Shown here: positions 9,040 to 21,022 of the stretch, piece after piece
Layout of the letters: the number at the start of each line of letters is the position of its first letter
Position numbering within the stretch: position 1 is the stretch's first letter
From: Streptomyces sp. Edi2
Lineage (GTDB): Bacteria > Actinomycetota > Actinomycetes > Streptomycetales > Streptomycetaceae
DNA length: 64,000 bases
Assembly (NCBI RefSeq): GCF_040253635.1
Contig: NZ_JBEJGX010000003.1
Coordinates: 9,052,767 to 9,116,766, forward strand
Direction: 5' to 3'
Notes under the pieces: generated by a model
What the model was told of the DNA's origin: nothing
The model's database searches: none
Seen by the model: only the letters and a program-made list of their open reading frames with translations
Made by a program: the position numbers and the translations under genes

Positions 9040-9613
9040 GACTGAAGAAAACGTCGACTGCCCGACCGGCCGTCCCTCCACGGCCGGTGAGGGATTGCGC
9101 GAGCACGAGGTCCGCACGGCCCTGCTCGACCTGCTTGCCGAGGTCGGCGCCGTCACGGCGACCGAAGCGGCCGTCCGGCTGGGCTACAGTTCCGGGCTCT
9201 GCTCATTCCACCTCCGGCAGCTCGCCCGCCACGGCCACATCGAGGAAGCCCCTCACCGGGGAGGCCGCGCACGTCCTTGGCGTCTGCGCCGGCCCGCTGC
9301 CGAGTCCGACCCGTCCACCGAGGGTTTCGGTGACCTCGCCCGCGGTCTGGAGGACGAGAGCTGGCAGCACTGGCTCGACCAACGAGAGCAGGCGCCGGCC
9401 GAGTGGCGCCACGACGAAGCGTTCAGTGCCGTCGCCTATCTGACACCCGAGGAGATGAGCCGGATGGCAGCCGTGATCCGTGGAGCACTTGCCCCCTATC
9501 AGGACCGCGACCACCGACCCCTGGCCCGCCCCGAGGACGCCCGGCCGGTTGCCCTCATCACCCGGCTGTTCCCTCTGCTTCCCCACCCGGCGGACGACGC
9601 GCACGAGGGCTGA
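9038..9613 (+). CDS. winged-helix (ArsR-like) transcriptional regulator
   Basis: About 191 residues from GTG 9038. A winged-helix core spans residues about 20-85: L-L-D-L-L-A-E-V-G, then T-A-T-E-A-A-V-R-L-G-Y-S-S-G-L-C-S-F-H-L-R-Q-L as the helix-turn-helix, and a basic wing (G-R-A-R-P-W-R-L). The remainder is acidic and helical. No ribosome site precedes 9038, so translation may be leaderless or begin at a nearby codon. It stands head to head with the deformylase gene and probably binds the twin palindrome next to its start. Effector unknown. Confidence 0.8.
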   Translation: MTEENVDCPTGRPSTAGEGLREHEVRTALLDLLAEVGAVTATEAAVRLGYSSGLCSFHLRQLARHGHIEEAPHRGGRARPWRLRRPAAESDPSTEGFGDLARGLEDESWQHWLDQREQAPAEWRHDEAFSAVAYLTPEEMSRMAAVIRGALAPYQDRDHRPLARPEDARPVALITRLFPLLPHPADDAHEG

Positions 9614-9704
9614 GAAGCCGAGGTCCGTCCGTGGTGCCGAGGTCCATCCGCTGCTCGGAGGCCCGTCGGACGGGTGGGCGCCAACGTGGGCGCCAACTCT
9701 GAAG

Positions 9705-10181
9705 TCAGAGCGGCTGATCCAGGTGCACGGTCGTGGGGCGGAAGCCCGCAGCTTCGTAGAACTCACGAGCACCCACATTGAACTGCCAGACGTCCGTGAC
9801 GAGGCGTCGGCAGCCTGCCGCGCGCCCCACCTCACGTACGGCCTCGAGCAGAGCTGCGCCGACACCCCTACGAGCGGCATCGGCGACTACGGCGATCTGA
9901 TCCAGCGACACGATGACGTCCGAGCGCGTCAGAGCGGTGCCGGGACGGTCTTTGACTCGGGCGACGGCGTACCCGAGGGCTTCGCCTTCCGTCCCCTCGG
10001 CGAGGAGCACGGTGACCGAGGGATCGGCGAGCTGAGCGCGGAAGAAGGCTTCGACGGCAGCCGCCTCCGGGGACTCGGCGAACAGGTCGGGACGCTGTCG
10101 TGTGTGCAGGTCATGAACGATGTGGTTGAGGCTTGCGAGCAGGACAACATCGCCCGGAACAGCGGTGCGAATCTGGATCAC
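9705..10181 (-). CDS. GNAT family N-acetyltransferase
   Basis: A 158-residue GNAT protein: the acetyl-CoA loop reads A-A-R-R-G-V-G-A-A-L-L-E-A, followed by the C-terminal N-V-G-A-R-E-F-Y-E-A-A-G-F motif. The start is placed at GTG 10181, with AGGA eight bases upstream and immediately before the first predicted strand (I-Q-I-R-T-A). A longer in-frame extension upstream is compositionally unlike protein. Substrate unknown. Confidence 0.85.
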   Translation of the reverse strand: MIQIRTAVPGDVVLLASLNHIVHDLHTRQRPDLFAESPEAAAVEAFFRAQLADPSVTVLLAEGTEGEALGYAVARVKDRPGTALTRSDVIVSLDQIAVVADAARRGVGAALLEAVREVGRAAGCRRLVTDVWQFNVGAREFYEAAGFRPTTVHLDQPL

Positions 10182-10316
10182 GTCGCCATCCTGGCCGGTT
10201 GGCGCCGTCGCTGCCACATATTTCGGGGCATGGGCACACGCAGACAACCCGGGCCGGTACCCAGACACCCGGACGCGCGCCGAGAAGCCCGCCAGGGCCG
10301 ACTGCGTGCCGGACAC

Positions 10317-10715
10317 TCAGGGACCTTGATCTCGAACCACGGTTCCCTGGTGGTAGACGACCGTCCAGCCGTCGGCTTCCTGCTGCCAGATGGTCGCCCG
10401 CCGTGTCCTGCGTCCGTTGAGGACCAAGGTGTACGTCAGCAGATAGACAGTCGCGGCAAGTTCCTGACAGCGGAAGTCGGACGCCTCCCACTCCTCGACC
10501 TGCGGGGCCTTGCACCGCTCCTCCAGGACATCGAGTACATACGCTCGGCTGTAGCGCTCTCCTGACGCGCCTGTCTCCCAGAAATCCGGCGCTGTCATGG
10601 CCTCGAAATCGGCCCGTGTCGTTCCGAACTCGGTTCGGTGGAAGAGCGGTTCCCTACGGACGAGATCGTCGAGAACACCGCGTAGTCGCTCGTGGGTCAC
10701 GAGGTCGGCCTCCAT
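10317..10715 (-). CDS. DUF4440/NTF2-like protein
   Basis: A 132-residue single-domain protein of the cone-shaped NTF2/SnoaL fold type: N-terminal helix with R-E-P-L-F-H-R-T-E-F, then M-T-A-P-D-F-W-E-T-G, then paired strands ending W-Q-Q-E-A-D-G-W-T-V-V-Y-H-Q-G-T. Members of this family are small enzymes or binding proteins of mixed function. The ATG at 10715 has GGGGG just upstream. It lies 135 bp upstream of the GNAT gene on the same strand. Confidence 0.8.
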   Translation of the reverse strand: MEADLVTHERLRGVLDDLVRREPLFHRTEFGTTRADFEAMTAPDFWETGASGERYSRAYVLDVLEERCKAPQVEEWEASDFRCQELAATVYLLTYTLVLNGRRTRRATIWQQEADGWTVVYHQGTVVRDQGP

Positions 10716-10728
10716 CCTCACCCCCTGA

Positions 10729-10890
10729 TCAGTGGTGGGCCCAGAGGAACATGACGGCCGCAGTCACGAGGGAGGCAAGAAAGACCCAGAGGCCGGAGGA
10801 GCCGCCCCCACTGCCACCGTCCCCATTGTCGGAAGCACCGTCACGGTGATGATGGCCGCCGCCCCCGCCAGCTCCGTCCACAGAACTCAC
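10729..10890 (-). CDS. small Gly/His-rich protein with C-terminal membrane anchor
   Basis: A 53-residue candidate: a Gly/Asp/His-rich hydrophilic segment followed by one membrane helix at the extreme C terminus (L-W-V-F-L-A-S-L-V-T-A-A-V-M-F-L-W) and a short A-H-H tail, like a tail-anchored peptide. GTG 10890 is the likely start, but a longer form cannot be excluded and the ribosome site is weak. It ends 13 bp before the NTF2-like gene on the same strand. Confidence 0.45.
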   Translation of the reverse strand: MSSVDGAGGGGGHHHRDGASDNGDGGSGGGSSGLWVFLASLVTAAVMFLWAHH

Positions 10891-11094
10891 CCCGTCCGGG
10901 TTATCCAACGTTCGATGCGCACTTGTTGACGTTACCGCCTCCCGGAAGGGGGGCCGAGCCCGTGCGCAACAACCCCGGTGTGTTCGGGACAGTCCACGCC
11001 CTAACGACCGTTGCTGGTGCAGCCCGTAGCCCGTCATGACCGGGTCACCGAACGCGTCACGATCGATGCAACGGAGCTCTCGCCTGCCCCGCCA

Positions 11095-14727
<3,633 letters not shown>

Positions 14728-15057
14728 CGGGGTCACCTCCGGGGTGAGTAGGAAGCCCCATCCCGGCCCGAGACGCGATGGTGGCCTTGTCGGTGGCCGA
14801 CCGTGCCGAGCCGCATCGCATCGCGCCGTATTGCATTGCATCGGCAGATGGGTGGACGGCCCGGCCCAGCCCGTCGCGGTGCGGCCGCGCCGACGGGACG
14901 GCCAAGGGCCGCATCACCCGCGCGCCATCAGTCCGAGCCCTCTCGAAGTCCAGGCCTGCAGTAACCCAGCTACGAGGCAGCACGGCTCCTGTCGCGCTCT
15001 TTGCGAAACCACACGTTGACCAGAGACATCAAAGCGAGCGCGGTGGACCGGAATCAA

Positions 15058-15094
15058 ACAACCATTTCACCGACCGGACTCAACGATTGGTTGT
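15058..15094. promoter_or_regulatory. inverted repeat upstream of LysR gene
   Basis: ACAACCA at 15058-15064 and its complement TGGTTGT at 15088-15094 flank 23 bases, ending 18 bp before the GTG start of the LysR gene. Spacing fits a two-half LysR-type site used for autoregulation. Confidence 0.4.
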
Positions 15095-15112
15095 CCGCCT
15101 AGGATGGCCGGC

Positions 15113-16060
15113 GTGGATCTCATCGCCGTACGCACCTTCGTCACCGCCGTGGACGCGGGACAATTCCAGGAAGCCGCCGCCCACCTGTCGATCACCCCAC
15201 AGGCCGTCTCCAAGCGCATCGCCGCGCTGGAAAAGGACCTCGGTGTGCAGCTGTTCAGCCGTACGGCCCGCGGAGCCCGGCTGACCATTGACGGGCAGGC
15301 GTTCCTGCCTTACGCCCGGACTCTCCTCCAAGCCGAGGAACGGGCAGCCGCTTCCGTGCGGCCAGGGCGCCGGGCGCTGCGAGTCGACGTGATCGGCCGC
15401 CGGCTCTCGGTGGCGGGTCTGCTGCGTGAGTTCCACCGCGCGTATCCCGGGACCGAGCTTGATGTCGTGACCCTGTTCGACTCCGACACGGCCATCGCCG
15501 CCGTCCGGACCGGGATGATCGACGCGACCTTCCGCGCCGTGACCATGCCGGGCCGGCAGCTCCCCGACGGTATCGAGGCCATTCCGGTCTTTGACGAACC
15601 GCTCCACCTGTTCACCGGACCGGCCCACGAGTTCGCCGCCGCCCGCGCCATCGCACCCGCCCAGCTCGCCGGGCGCCGCATCTGGATGCCCGGCAACCTG
15701 CCTGGCACCGAGTGGGCCGCCTACTACGACGAACTCGCCGCCACATTCGGTCTCACCATCGACGCAATCGGTCCCAACTTCGGCATCGAGCACCTTCTCG
15801 ACACGATCGCCGACTCCTCGACACTGGCCACCTTCGTCAGCGAGCAGACTCCGCTGGTCTGGCCTGCCGGCCATGACTTGCGGCGCATCCCCCTGCACGA
15901 CCCGACCCCGGTCTACCCGCACTCCCTGATCTGGCGCACCGACAACCCGCACCCCGCCCTCACCGCACTCCGCCACCACCTCACCTCCGCATACCCCGGC
16001 CGTCCCAACGGCGGGACCTGGACACCGAAGTGGTCCCAGTGCGCCACACCGTCGAGCTAG
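15113..16060 (+). CDS. LysR family transcriptional regulator
   Basis: About 315 residues. The N-terminal helix-turn-helix reads F-V-T-A-V-D-A-G-Q-F-Q-E-A-A-A-H-L-S-I-T followed by P-Q-A-V-S-K-R-I-A-A-L-E, and the rest is a periplasmic-binding-like effector domain. GTG 15113 is preferred over ATG 15104 because family members begin with the D-L-I-A-V-R-T-F helix and AGGA lies at proper distance. It diverges from dnaE across about 385 bp. No neighbouring enzyme identifies its target; it may act mainly on itself. Confidence 0.88.
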   Translation: MDLIAVRTFVTAVDAGQFQEAAAHLSITPQAVSKRIAALEKDLGVQLFSRTARGARLTIDGQAFLPYARTLLQAEERAAASVRPGRRALRVDVIGRRLSVAGLLREFHRAYPGTELDVVTLFDSDTAIAAVRTGMIDATFRAVTMPGRQLPDGIEAIPVFDEPLHLFTGPAHEFAAARAIAPAQLAGRRIWMPGNLPGTEWAAYYDELAATFGLTIDAIGPNFGIEHLLDTIADSSTLATFVSEQTPLVWPAGHDLRRIPLHDPTPVYPHSLIWRTDNPHPALTALRHHLTSAYPGRPNGGTWTPKWSQCATPSS

Positions 16061-16843
16061 GCAGCAGTTTCGTTTGGATCACCGAGCAACCGGAGGCAGT
16101 TGCTGCGATGAGGAGTCGGGCCGGGTAGCCACCCCTGGCCTTCTTGTGTCGGGGTTGGCGTGACCGTCCGAACCTCCAGGTGAGCGCGTCGATCACCTCC
16201 GTCGATCAGCTGCTCTGAACGAGGCCGTAGCCGCCGGGGCGTGCGGGCTGCCCGTAGCTCCCAGGTCGGGCGGCTGTCCGTCCAGAGAATGACGCGGGGG
16301 CCGGTAGTGGCACTTCAGGACAGTGCGCCTTTGGGGTCCTGTGGGGGAGGACGGCACTGACCTGTGCATTCGAGGATGGGGACATCGAAGCCTCCGCAAC
16401 TGTTCCAGGAGCTATGAGTTCGCATGCCCCCCACGGCACCCCTCCCGGGTGCTCCGCGCTTCCCCGGTCCCCCCTCAACCCACCGCGAGATCCCCGCCGA
16501 CGCCATGGCCAACCTCTACATCCTCGCGCCCTGGTTGCACTGACCACGGCACAGAACCACGGCACAAAACCAGGGCCGGTGCTGCGGGAACTGTGTAGTC
16601 GAGCGCTGCATACCCGCCGCCTGACAATTCCGCCTGAGAACACCCCAAGCCCGCCCCTGACGGCCAGGTAAAAACAAAGGATTGCCGCCGATCAAGAACA
16701 CGAACGTGATCATGATCAAGGGTGCGAACACGATTACGATCACGAACACGAGCACCCCTTGTCGCCAAGAGGCGAACCCTTGCCATCAAACGACACTTTG
16801 ACGGACACATCCGCTTGAATCCCCTCAGGTATTCCTTTCCCTA
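16061..16843. other. long intergenic region with no supported gene
   Basis: No convincing coding sequence. The segment 16680-16760 is AT-richer and built from imperfect repeats of GAACACGA and GATCA-type words; read on the minus strand it gives a run of hydrophobic residues by codon chance. The first 140 bp carry a short minus-strand open stretch rich in Arg that may be a gene scar but matches nothing I recognise. Confidence 0.5.
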
Positions 16844-17572
16844 ATGAATGAAAACACCACTCACAGTCATGTCCGGACTCAGCGCGCGACCGAAGGCTGG
16901 GCCTTCTTGGTTGAGTCGATACGGAATCACCGCACGGTCGGTTCCATCGCCCCCAGCAGTAAGTCGCTGGCAGGCCTGCTGGCCGACCCGTTGCGGGAAC
17001 AAGCGTCGCGGACCACGAACGTCCTGGAAGTAGGCGCGGGTACCGGCTCGGTCACACGAGTCCTGCTTCCCCGGATTTCTCGGGGAAGCCGCCTGGACAT
17101 TGTGGAAGCCAACCCTCATTTTGCCGCACACCTGCGTCGTCTGGTTCACGGCTACCCGAACCTGCCGGAAAAGCAGGAGCAAGTGCGCGTACATAACGTA
17201 TATGTCGAACAGCTCGCCACCGACCGTCGCTATGACGTGATCGTCTCTGGCCTGCCATTCTCCAACTTCTCCCCCCGGCAGGTTGAAGAGATCATGGGGA
17301 ACTACTTTCATCTGCTCCGCCCCGGCGGAACTCTCACCTACTTTTCTTACTGCGGCAGTCGCTGGGTCCGTACCTTTCTGACCTCTCGCCCTGAGGCCCG
17401 TCGTCAACGCCAGGTCAAGGATCTGCTGAACCGGTATCACCACCGCTACGCGACCGGCTGTTGGACCGTGTGGGGAAATCTGCCACCCGCGCAGGTGTGG
17501 CAACTGCGCCGCCCCCTCGATGCTGTCGATGCCTCCGGCGTCATGAACGCCCAGCCGGACATAGCGCGATGA
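16844..17572 (+). CDS. SAM-dependent methyltransferase, phospholipid methyltransferase-like
   Basis: A 242-residue class I methyltransferase. Motif I is V-L-E-V-G-A-G-T-G-S-V-T at residues 60-71, then D-I-V-E-A-N at the ribose-binding acid, and Y-D-V-I-V-S-G-L-P-F-S-N-F at motif IV. The S-G-L-P-F-S-N-F signature and the S-I-R-N-H-R start are what PmtA-like phosphatidylethanolamine N-methyltransferases show, although rRNA-methylase-like relatives share it. Its stop overlaps the DedA start (ATGA), so both are made together, which favours a lipid substrate at the membrane. Confidence 0.82.
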   Translation: MNENTTHSHVRTQRATEGWAFLVESIRNHRTVGSIAPSSKSLAGLLADPLREQASRTTNVLEVGAGTGSVTRVLLPRISRGSRLDIVEANPHFAAHLRRLVHGYPNLPEKQEQVRVHNVYVEQLATDRRYDVIVSGLPFSNFSPRQVEEIMGNYFHLLRPGGTLTYFSYCGSRWVRTFLTSRPEARRQRQVKDLLNRYHHRYATGCWTVWGNLPPAQVWQLRRPLDAVDASGVMNAQPDIAR

Positions 17573-18099
17573 AGGCCTTCCCCGGTCTGCTCAGCCAGAT
17601 TCCGCCGGCCACCGCCTACATGGTGCTGGCCGCGGCAATCATTGCGGAGTCCATTTTGCTGGTAGGTGCCTTGATCCCCACTCTCGCGTTCATGCTCACA
17701 GCGGGAGCCTTGGCCCGGGCCGGCAGCATGAATCTGTTGTGGGTCATCGCAGTCGCCGCCGGCGCTGTCATGATCGGGGACGCACTCGGCCATCGGACCG
17801 GTCACCTGCTGGGTAATCGTCTCCGTACCGGGAAGCTCGGCCGCCGCATTCCTGCCTCAGCGTGGCAACGTGCCGAAACCCTCATGAACAAGCGTGCCGG
17901 CCAAACCCTCCTGATCTTCCGTTTTGTGCCCGTGCTGCGGACCCTCGCACCGCACATGGCCGGAATTGCCGGCCTGCCGTACCGTCATATCGCCCCGTAC
18001 AGTGCTCTCGCTTCGGTCGCATGGGCGAGCGCGGAAAGCGGCGCGGGCTACACAGCAGCCTTCTCCCTCCAGCACATCTCCGTGATGGGAGGCTCATAG
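17569..18099 (+). CDS. DedA family membrane protein
   Basis: A 176-residue membrane protein with the DedA/VTT pattern: an early helix with E-S-I-L-L-V-G-A-L-I-P, then G-A-V-M-I-G-D-A-L-G-H-R-T-G, and F-R-F-V-P-V-L-R-T-L-A-P-H-M-A-G with the conserved Arg and Pro. DedA-type proteins move lipids such as undecaprenyl phosphate or phosphatidylethanolamine across the membrane. It is translationally coupled (ATGA at 17569-17572) to a probable phospholipid methyltransferase, so the pair may make and move a modified phospholipid. Confidence 0.85.
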   Translation: MKAFPGLLSQIPPATAYMVLAAAIIAESILLVGALIPTLAFMLTAGALARAGSMNLLWVIAVAAGAVMIGDALGHRTGHLLGNRLRTGKLGRRIPASAWQRAETLMNKRAGQTLLIFRFVPVLRTLAPHMAGIAGLPYRHIAPYSALASVAWASAESGAGYTAAFSLQHISVMGGS

Positions 18100-18234
18100 C
18101 CCGTGAGAGCGGCCTTGATGGCTTTGTTCATGAGGTGCGGAAGACCAAGCACACATTCCGTGCGGACGATACACGGCATTCGGCCTCGGTGATGCAACGT
18201 CACCCGAGACCGTTAGTCGACGCTCAGGACAGGG

Positions 18235-18741
18235 TTATCGGAGCGGCCCTCGTTCGTCGATGAACGCGGTGGGCGAGGACAGGAACACCTCGGTGCTGAC
18301 CGGGCCGTAGGCGACGTTGAACGTGTCCAGCCAGTACGACCATCCCCGGATCCCCAGTGCACTGCTGAAGCGGTAGTTGAGCTGCCAGCGCACCCACTGA
18401 CCGGGGGCGAGTCGCACCGCCGGGGGCCGCCGCGGCCGGGGCGGCACGGCAAACAAGGGCTGGACTCGAGGGAAGACCCGCAGTCGTCCGCCGGCTTCCA
18501 TAAGCTGGACATCGACTTTGGCGGGGTCTTCCTGGGCGGCACAGGGCTTGAAGCCGTCACGCTCTTGCATGCGCATCACGTGGGCGGAGGTGGCGGTCCC
18601 GCCACGCGGGAGAGCGAAGCCGACCGGGGCCGAGTTCCTGCGCGAGGCAGCCTCTCCTCCCCGGGACTCCTTCGTCCAGGATGTCCGTATCCACTGGACG
18701 GTGATCTCCATGACGTACTCCCGCCGGGTCGTCGAGGCCAT
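18235..18741 (-). CDS. hypothetical protein, 168 residues
   Basis: Starts at ATG 18741 (GTG 18744 possible) behind a GAGAGA purine run. The protein starts E-I-T-V-Q-W-I-R-T-S-W and ends with F-S-S-A-L-G-I-R-G-W-S-Y-W-L-D-T-F-N, with no membrane segment or known motif. Family unknown to me. It has its own strong inverted repeat 17 bp upstream of the start, so it is probably regulated by a dedicated repressor. It is downstream of the phosphotransferase gene on the same strand. Confidence 0.65.
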   Translation of the reverse strand: MASTTRREYVMEITVQWIRTSWTKESRGGEAASRRNSAPVGFALPRGGTATSAHVMRMQERDGFKPCAAQEDPAKVDVQLMEAGGRLRVFPRVQPLFAVPPRPRRPPAVRLAPGQWVRWQLNYRFSSALGIRGWSYWLDTFNVAYGPVSTEVFLSSPTAFIDERGPLR

Positions 18742-18757
18742 CACTTTATGTCTCTCT

Positions 18758-18792
18758 CAGTAATCACCGAACATGTCCGGTTGTGATTACTG
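18758..18792. promoter_or_regulatory. 10-bp inverted repeat enclosing an ACATGT palindrome
   Basis: CAGTAATCAC (18758-18767) and GTGATTACTG (18783-18792) are perfect complements around 15 bases. Inside lies CCGAACATGTCCGG at 18767-18780, one mismatch from a perfect palindrome that recurs near 56.2 kb. Low GC content and placement 17 bp upstream of a start argue for an operator, not a terminator. Confidence 0.65.
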
Positions 18793-18906
18793 GCTCTGCC
18801 GGCGGGCGGGCGGGTGTCGGTGAGGAGGATGTGCTGAGGAGGACGCTCTGGCGAAGGAGCGGGAGTTGGCCCGGCCGAACGGGGCGCTTGACCATCTCGA
18901 CTCGGC

Positions 18907-19863
18907 TCAGCCCAGAGCGTCCATCAGGGCAGTGGCATAGACATCCAGCCGCGCCTCCACGGCTCGCGTCGTCAGCTCTGTCCTCCCTGCCTCCCGCCAT
19001 GGCTGCGCCACCAACTGCACTTCTTCTGAGAACGCCAGCGCGTCGCGGACTTGCCAGTACAGCCGCTCGCTCGCGGCCGAGGCCAGCACCCCGCCGGCCT
19101 CCTCATAGGCCTCAGCGAACCGCAGGCCCCACGCCGGGCCGTGCAGCAGCGCGAGATTGGTGGAGCAGTGCGCGACATCGAGGTCCGCCGGGCCCCAGGA
19201 GGTCTGTGCCCAGTCGATGACGCCGGTGATCCGGGGACCTGCCGGGCTTGAGGGCGGTACGTCGAACAGCACGTTGCCGGGGTGGAAGTCCCGGTGCAGG
19301 AATCGCCCTTCATAGGGCGGCGCGGGCCTGCGGATCACGTCGATCGCCGCGGCCCATGCCGCCGTGTCGGCGCCCTTCGGAACCACGACGGTGCCGGCGG
19401 TCGTCCACGCCACATACTCCCGGGGCCGCACGGCGGGGCGCACCGCGTGGATCGCCACGAGTTGACGGGCCAGCAGAGGAAGGCGCGTCTCCAATCCCTC
19501 ATCGTCCAGGACCGTCCGACCCACCAAATGCGTCATAAGAAGCGACGGATACTCGCAATGCGTGGCGGTCGGATCAACCGCGACCAGTCCAGGAGCCGGC
19601 ACGCCGGTCCCCGTGAGCAGGGCCAGGGCGTCGGCCTCCCTGTTCAGCCAGTCCTCGGCATGCTCCACGTTGACGAAGCTCCGCAGCACCAGGTCACGGG
19701 TGCCTCCGTCCCGTGTGCCGATGGTCAGCCTCCGCATGTCGGCAGTGATTCCGCCTTGCAGTGCCTCGGTTCTGACGACCCGTTCGCCGACCTCCAGGTG
19801 CCAGTTCACCCAAGCCAGGGTCAACGGTCGGACAGCCGCCGCCTCATCGTGATTGCTCACCAT
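18907..19863 (-). CDS. aminoglycoside phosphotransferase family kinase
   Basis: A 318-residue APH/choline-kinase fold protein. The catalytic loop is H-R-D-F-H-P-G-N-V-L-F and the metal-binding motif is G-V-I-D-W-A-Q; a Gly-rich start and the D-L-V-L-R strand precede them. Such enzymes phosphorylate small molecules, sometimes antibiotics; the substrate is not predictable here. Start ATG 19863 fits; GTG 19860 is the alternative. It precedes the 168-residue hypothetical gene on the same strand. Confidence 0.87.
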   Translation of the reverse strand: MVSNHDEAAAVRPLTLAWVNWHLEVGERVVRTEALQGGITADMRRLTIGTRDGGTRDLVLRSFVNVEHAEDWLNREADALALLTGTGVPAPGLVAVDPTATHCEYPSLLMTHLVGRTVLDDEGLETRLPLLARQLVAIHAVRPAVRPREYVAWTTAGTVVVPKGADTAAWAAAIDVIRRPAPPYEGRFLHRDFHPGNVLFDVPPSSPAGPRITGVIDWAQTSWGPADLDVAHCSTNLALLHGPAWGLRFAEAYEEAGGVLASAASERLYWQVRDALAFSEEVQLVAQPWREAGRTELTTRAVEARLDVYATALMDALG

Positions 19864-19963
19864 GCCGCCCCATTATCCGGACGACGGCACGCGCAAAAGC
19901 CTTCCGTTGGAGGTGATGGCAACCTTGCTCTATTCCTCGTGCCCGCTCAATGGCACATCTCGC

Positions 19964-20210
19964 AGCTGCCGCAGACACTGGTTCGTCACGGGTCCGCCGA
20001 GATCGCCGACCGGGCGGCCAAGGACCAGATGACCTACCACGGCTTCCTCGCCGGGCTGCTGATGGCGGAGTGCGGACGACCGAGCCCGCCGCCGCTCGGA
20101 ACGGCTGATCAAGGCCACCGACTTCCCGTGGGAGAAGTCTCCGCGGACCTTCGACTTCGACGCCAACCCCAACATCGACCCGGCCGACGACGCGGCGAGC
20201 CAGTCAAGCT
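19964..20210 (+). pseudogene. IstB-like transposition helper remnant (IS21 family)
   Basis: Two frames joined by a one-base slip near 20083 carry IstB sequence: A-A-K-D-Q-M-T-Y-H-G-F-L-A-G-L-L-M-A-E-C in the first, then R-R-R-S-E-R-L-I-K-A-T-D-F-P and F-D-F-D-A-N-P-N-I-D-P in the second. Only the N-terminal 80 or so residues remain, without the ATPase core. It lies between two intact convergent-side genes and marks an old insertion. Confidence 0.75.
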
Positions 20211-20220
20211 CACGGCCCGT

Positions 20221-20760
20221 TCATTCAAGAAGTGCGAACGACGCCCGCTCTTGCCACTTCGCGCCGTCGTGCACCATGAGTTCAACTGACGAGACCCTGC
20301 ACGCAAAGGGGAGTTTGCCGAGCAGATCAGCCTCAATCTCATCCAGAACGACATCGTCCTGACCAGCAGCGACGGTCAGGTGAGGCACGATCTCGGTGAA
20401 CTGGCCTCCATAGGGAGGGGCCTCGGGCCACCGGTCAGCGATCACCTCAGTGAGACGCCGCAACTGCGCGTCTGGCTCAGGAGCGAGATACAGCACCCCG
20501 GGAAACCGCCCACAGTTCTCAAACCGCAGGTCAAAGGCATGATGCCTGCCGAGCACATCAGTGAGAGCCGAGCGGACATGCGCATCTATTCGGTTCTCGT
20601 CGAGGAACGGGAACAGCGCCGTGATGTGTGCCGGTACTCCTGCTCGGGCTGATGGATCAAACCGTTCACGCCATGCGCGGACGGCCGGCTCCGCATCCGG
20701 GAGCCTGACGATGAGTCCCGTTTGACCTGCCTGAAATCTGGTGGTGCTGTCGTCCGCCAT
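20221..20760 (-). CDS. 2'-5' RNA ligase family protein (2H phosphoesterase)
   Basis: A 179-residue protein with the two defining H-x-T motifs: H-I-T at residues 45-47 (A-H-I-T-A-L-F-P-F) and H-L-T in P-H-L-T-V-A. These coordinate the phosphate in 2H phosphoesterases, which act on 2',3'-cyclic or 2'-5' linked nucleotides; the cellular substrate is unknown. ATG 20760 is used; an in-frame GTG at 20778 with weak context exists. It ends right against the IstB scar. Confidence 0.87.
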   Translation of the reverse strand: MADDSTTRFQAGQTGLIVRLPDAEPAVRAWRERFDPSARAGVPAHITALFPFLDENRIDAHVRSALTDVLGRHHAFDLRFENCGRFPGVLYLAPEPDAQLRRLTEVIADRWPEAPPYGGQFTEIVPHLTVAAGQDDVVLDEIEADLLGKLPFACRVSSVELMVHDGAKWQERASFALLE

Positions 20761-21022
20761 GACACCGCATGTTGCCACCTCAGAAGCCGACTACAGAAGG
20801 CAGGCCGCACTCATCCCGCTTCTCGCTCCGACAGCCTCTGGACGGGAACGAAGAAAGAGATCCCACGACCTGTTCGGGCGGCTGGGGCGCCGTCGTGGCG
20901 TGACGGCATGGGTTTGCCGGTGAGTGGCTTGGTGGTACCGATGGGCCGTTGCCGCAGGTGGCGGCCTGGGCCGCGGTCGCGGGACGGGTGGTCACGCCGA
21001 GAGTGTCGTGAGATGGGCGTCG

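Noticed and set aside
16516..16755. minus-strand hydrophobic peptide (Val/Ile/Phe run)
   Set aside because: Produced by a short repeated nucleotide word; the following residues are not protein-like and there is no homologue I recognise.
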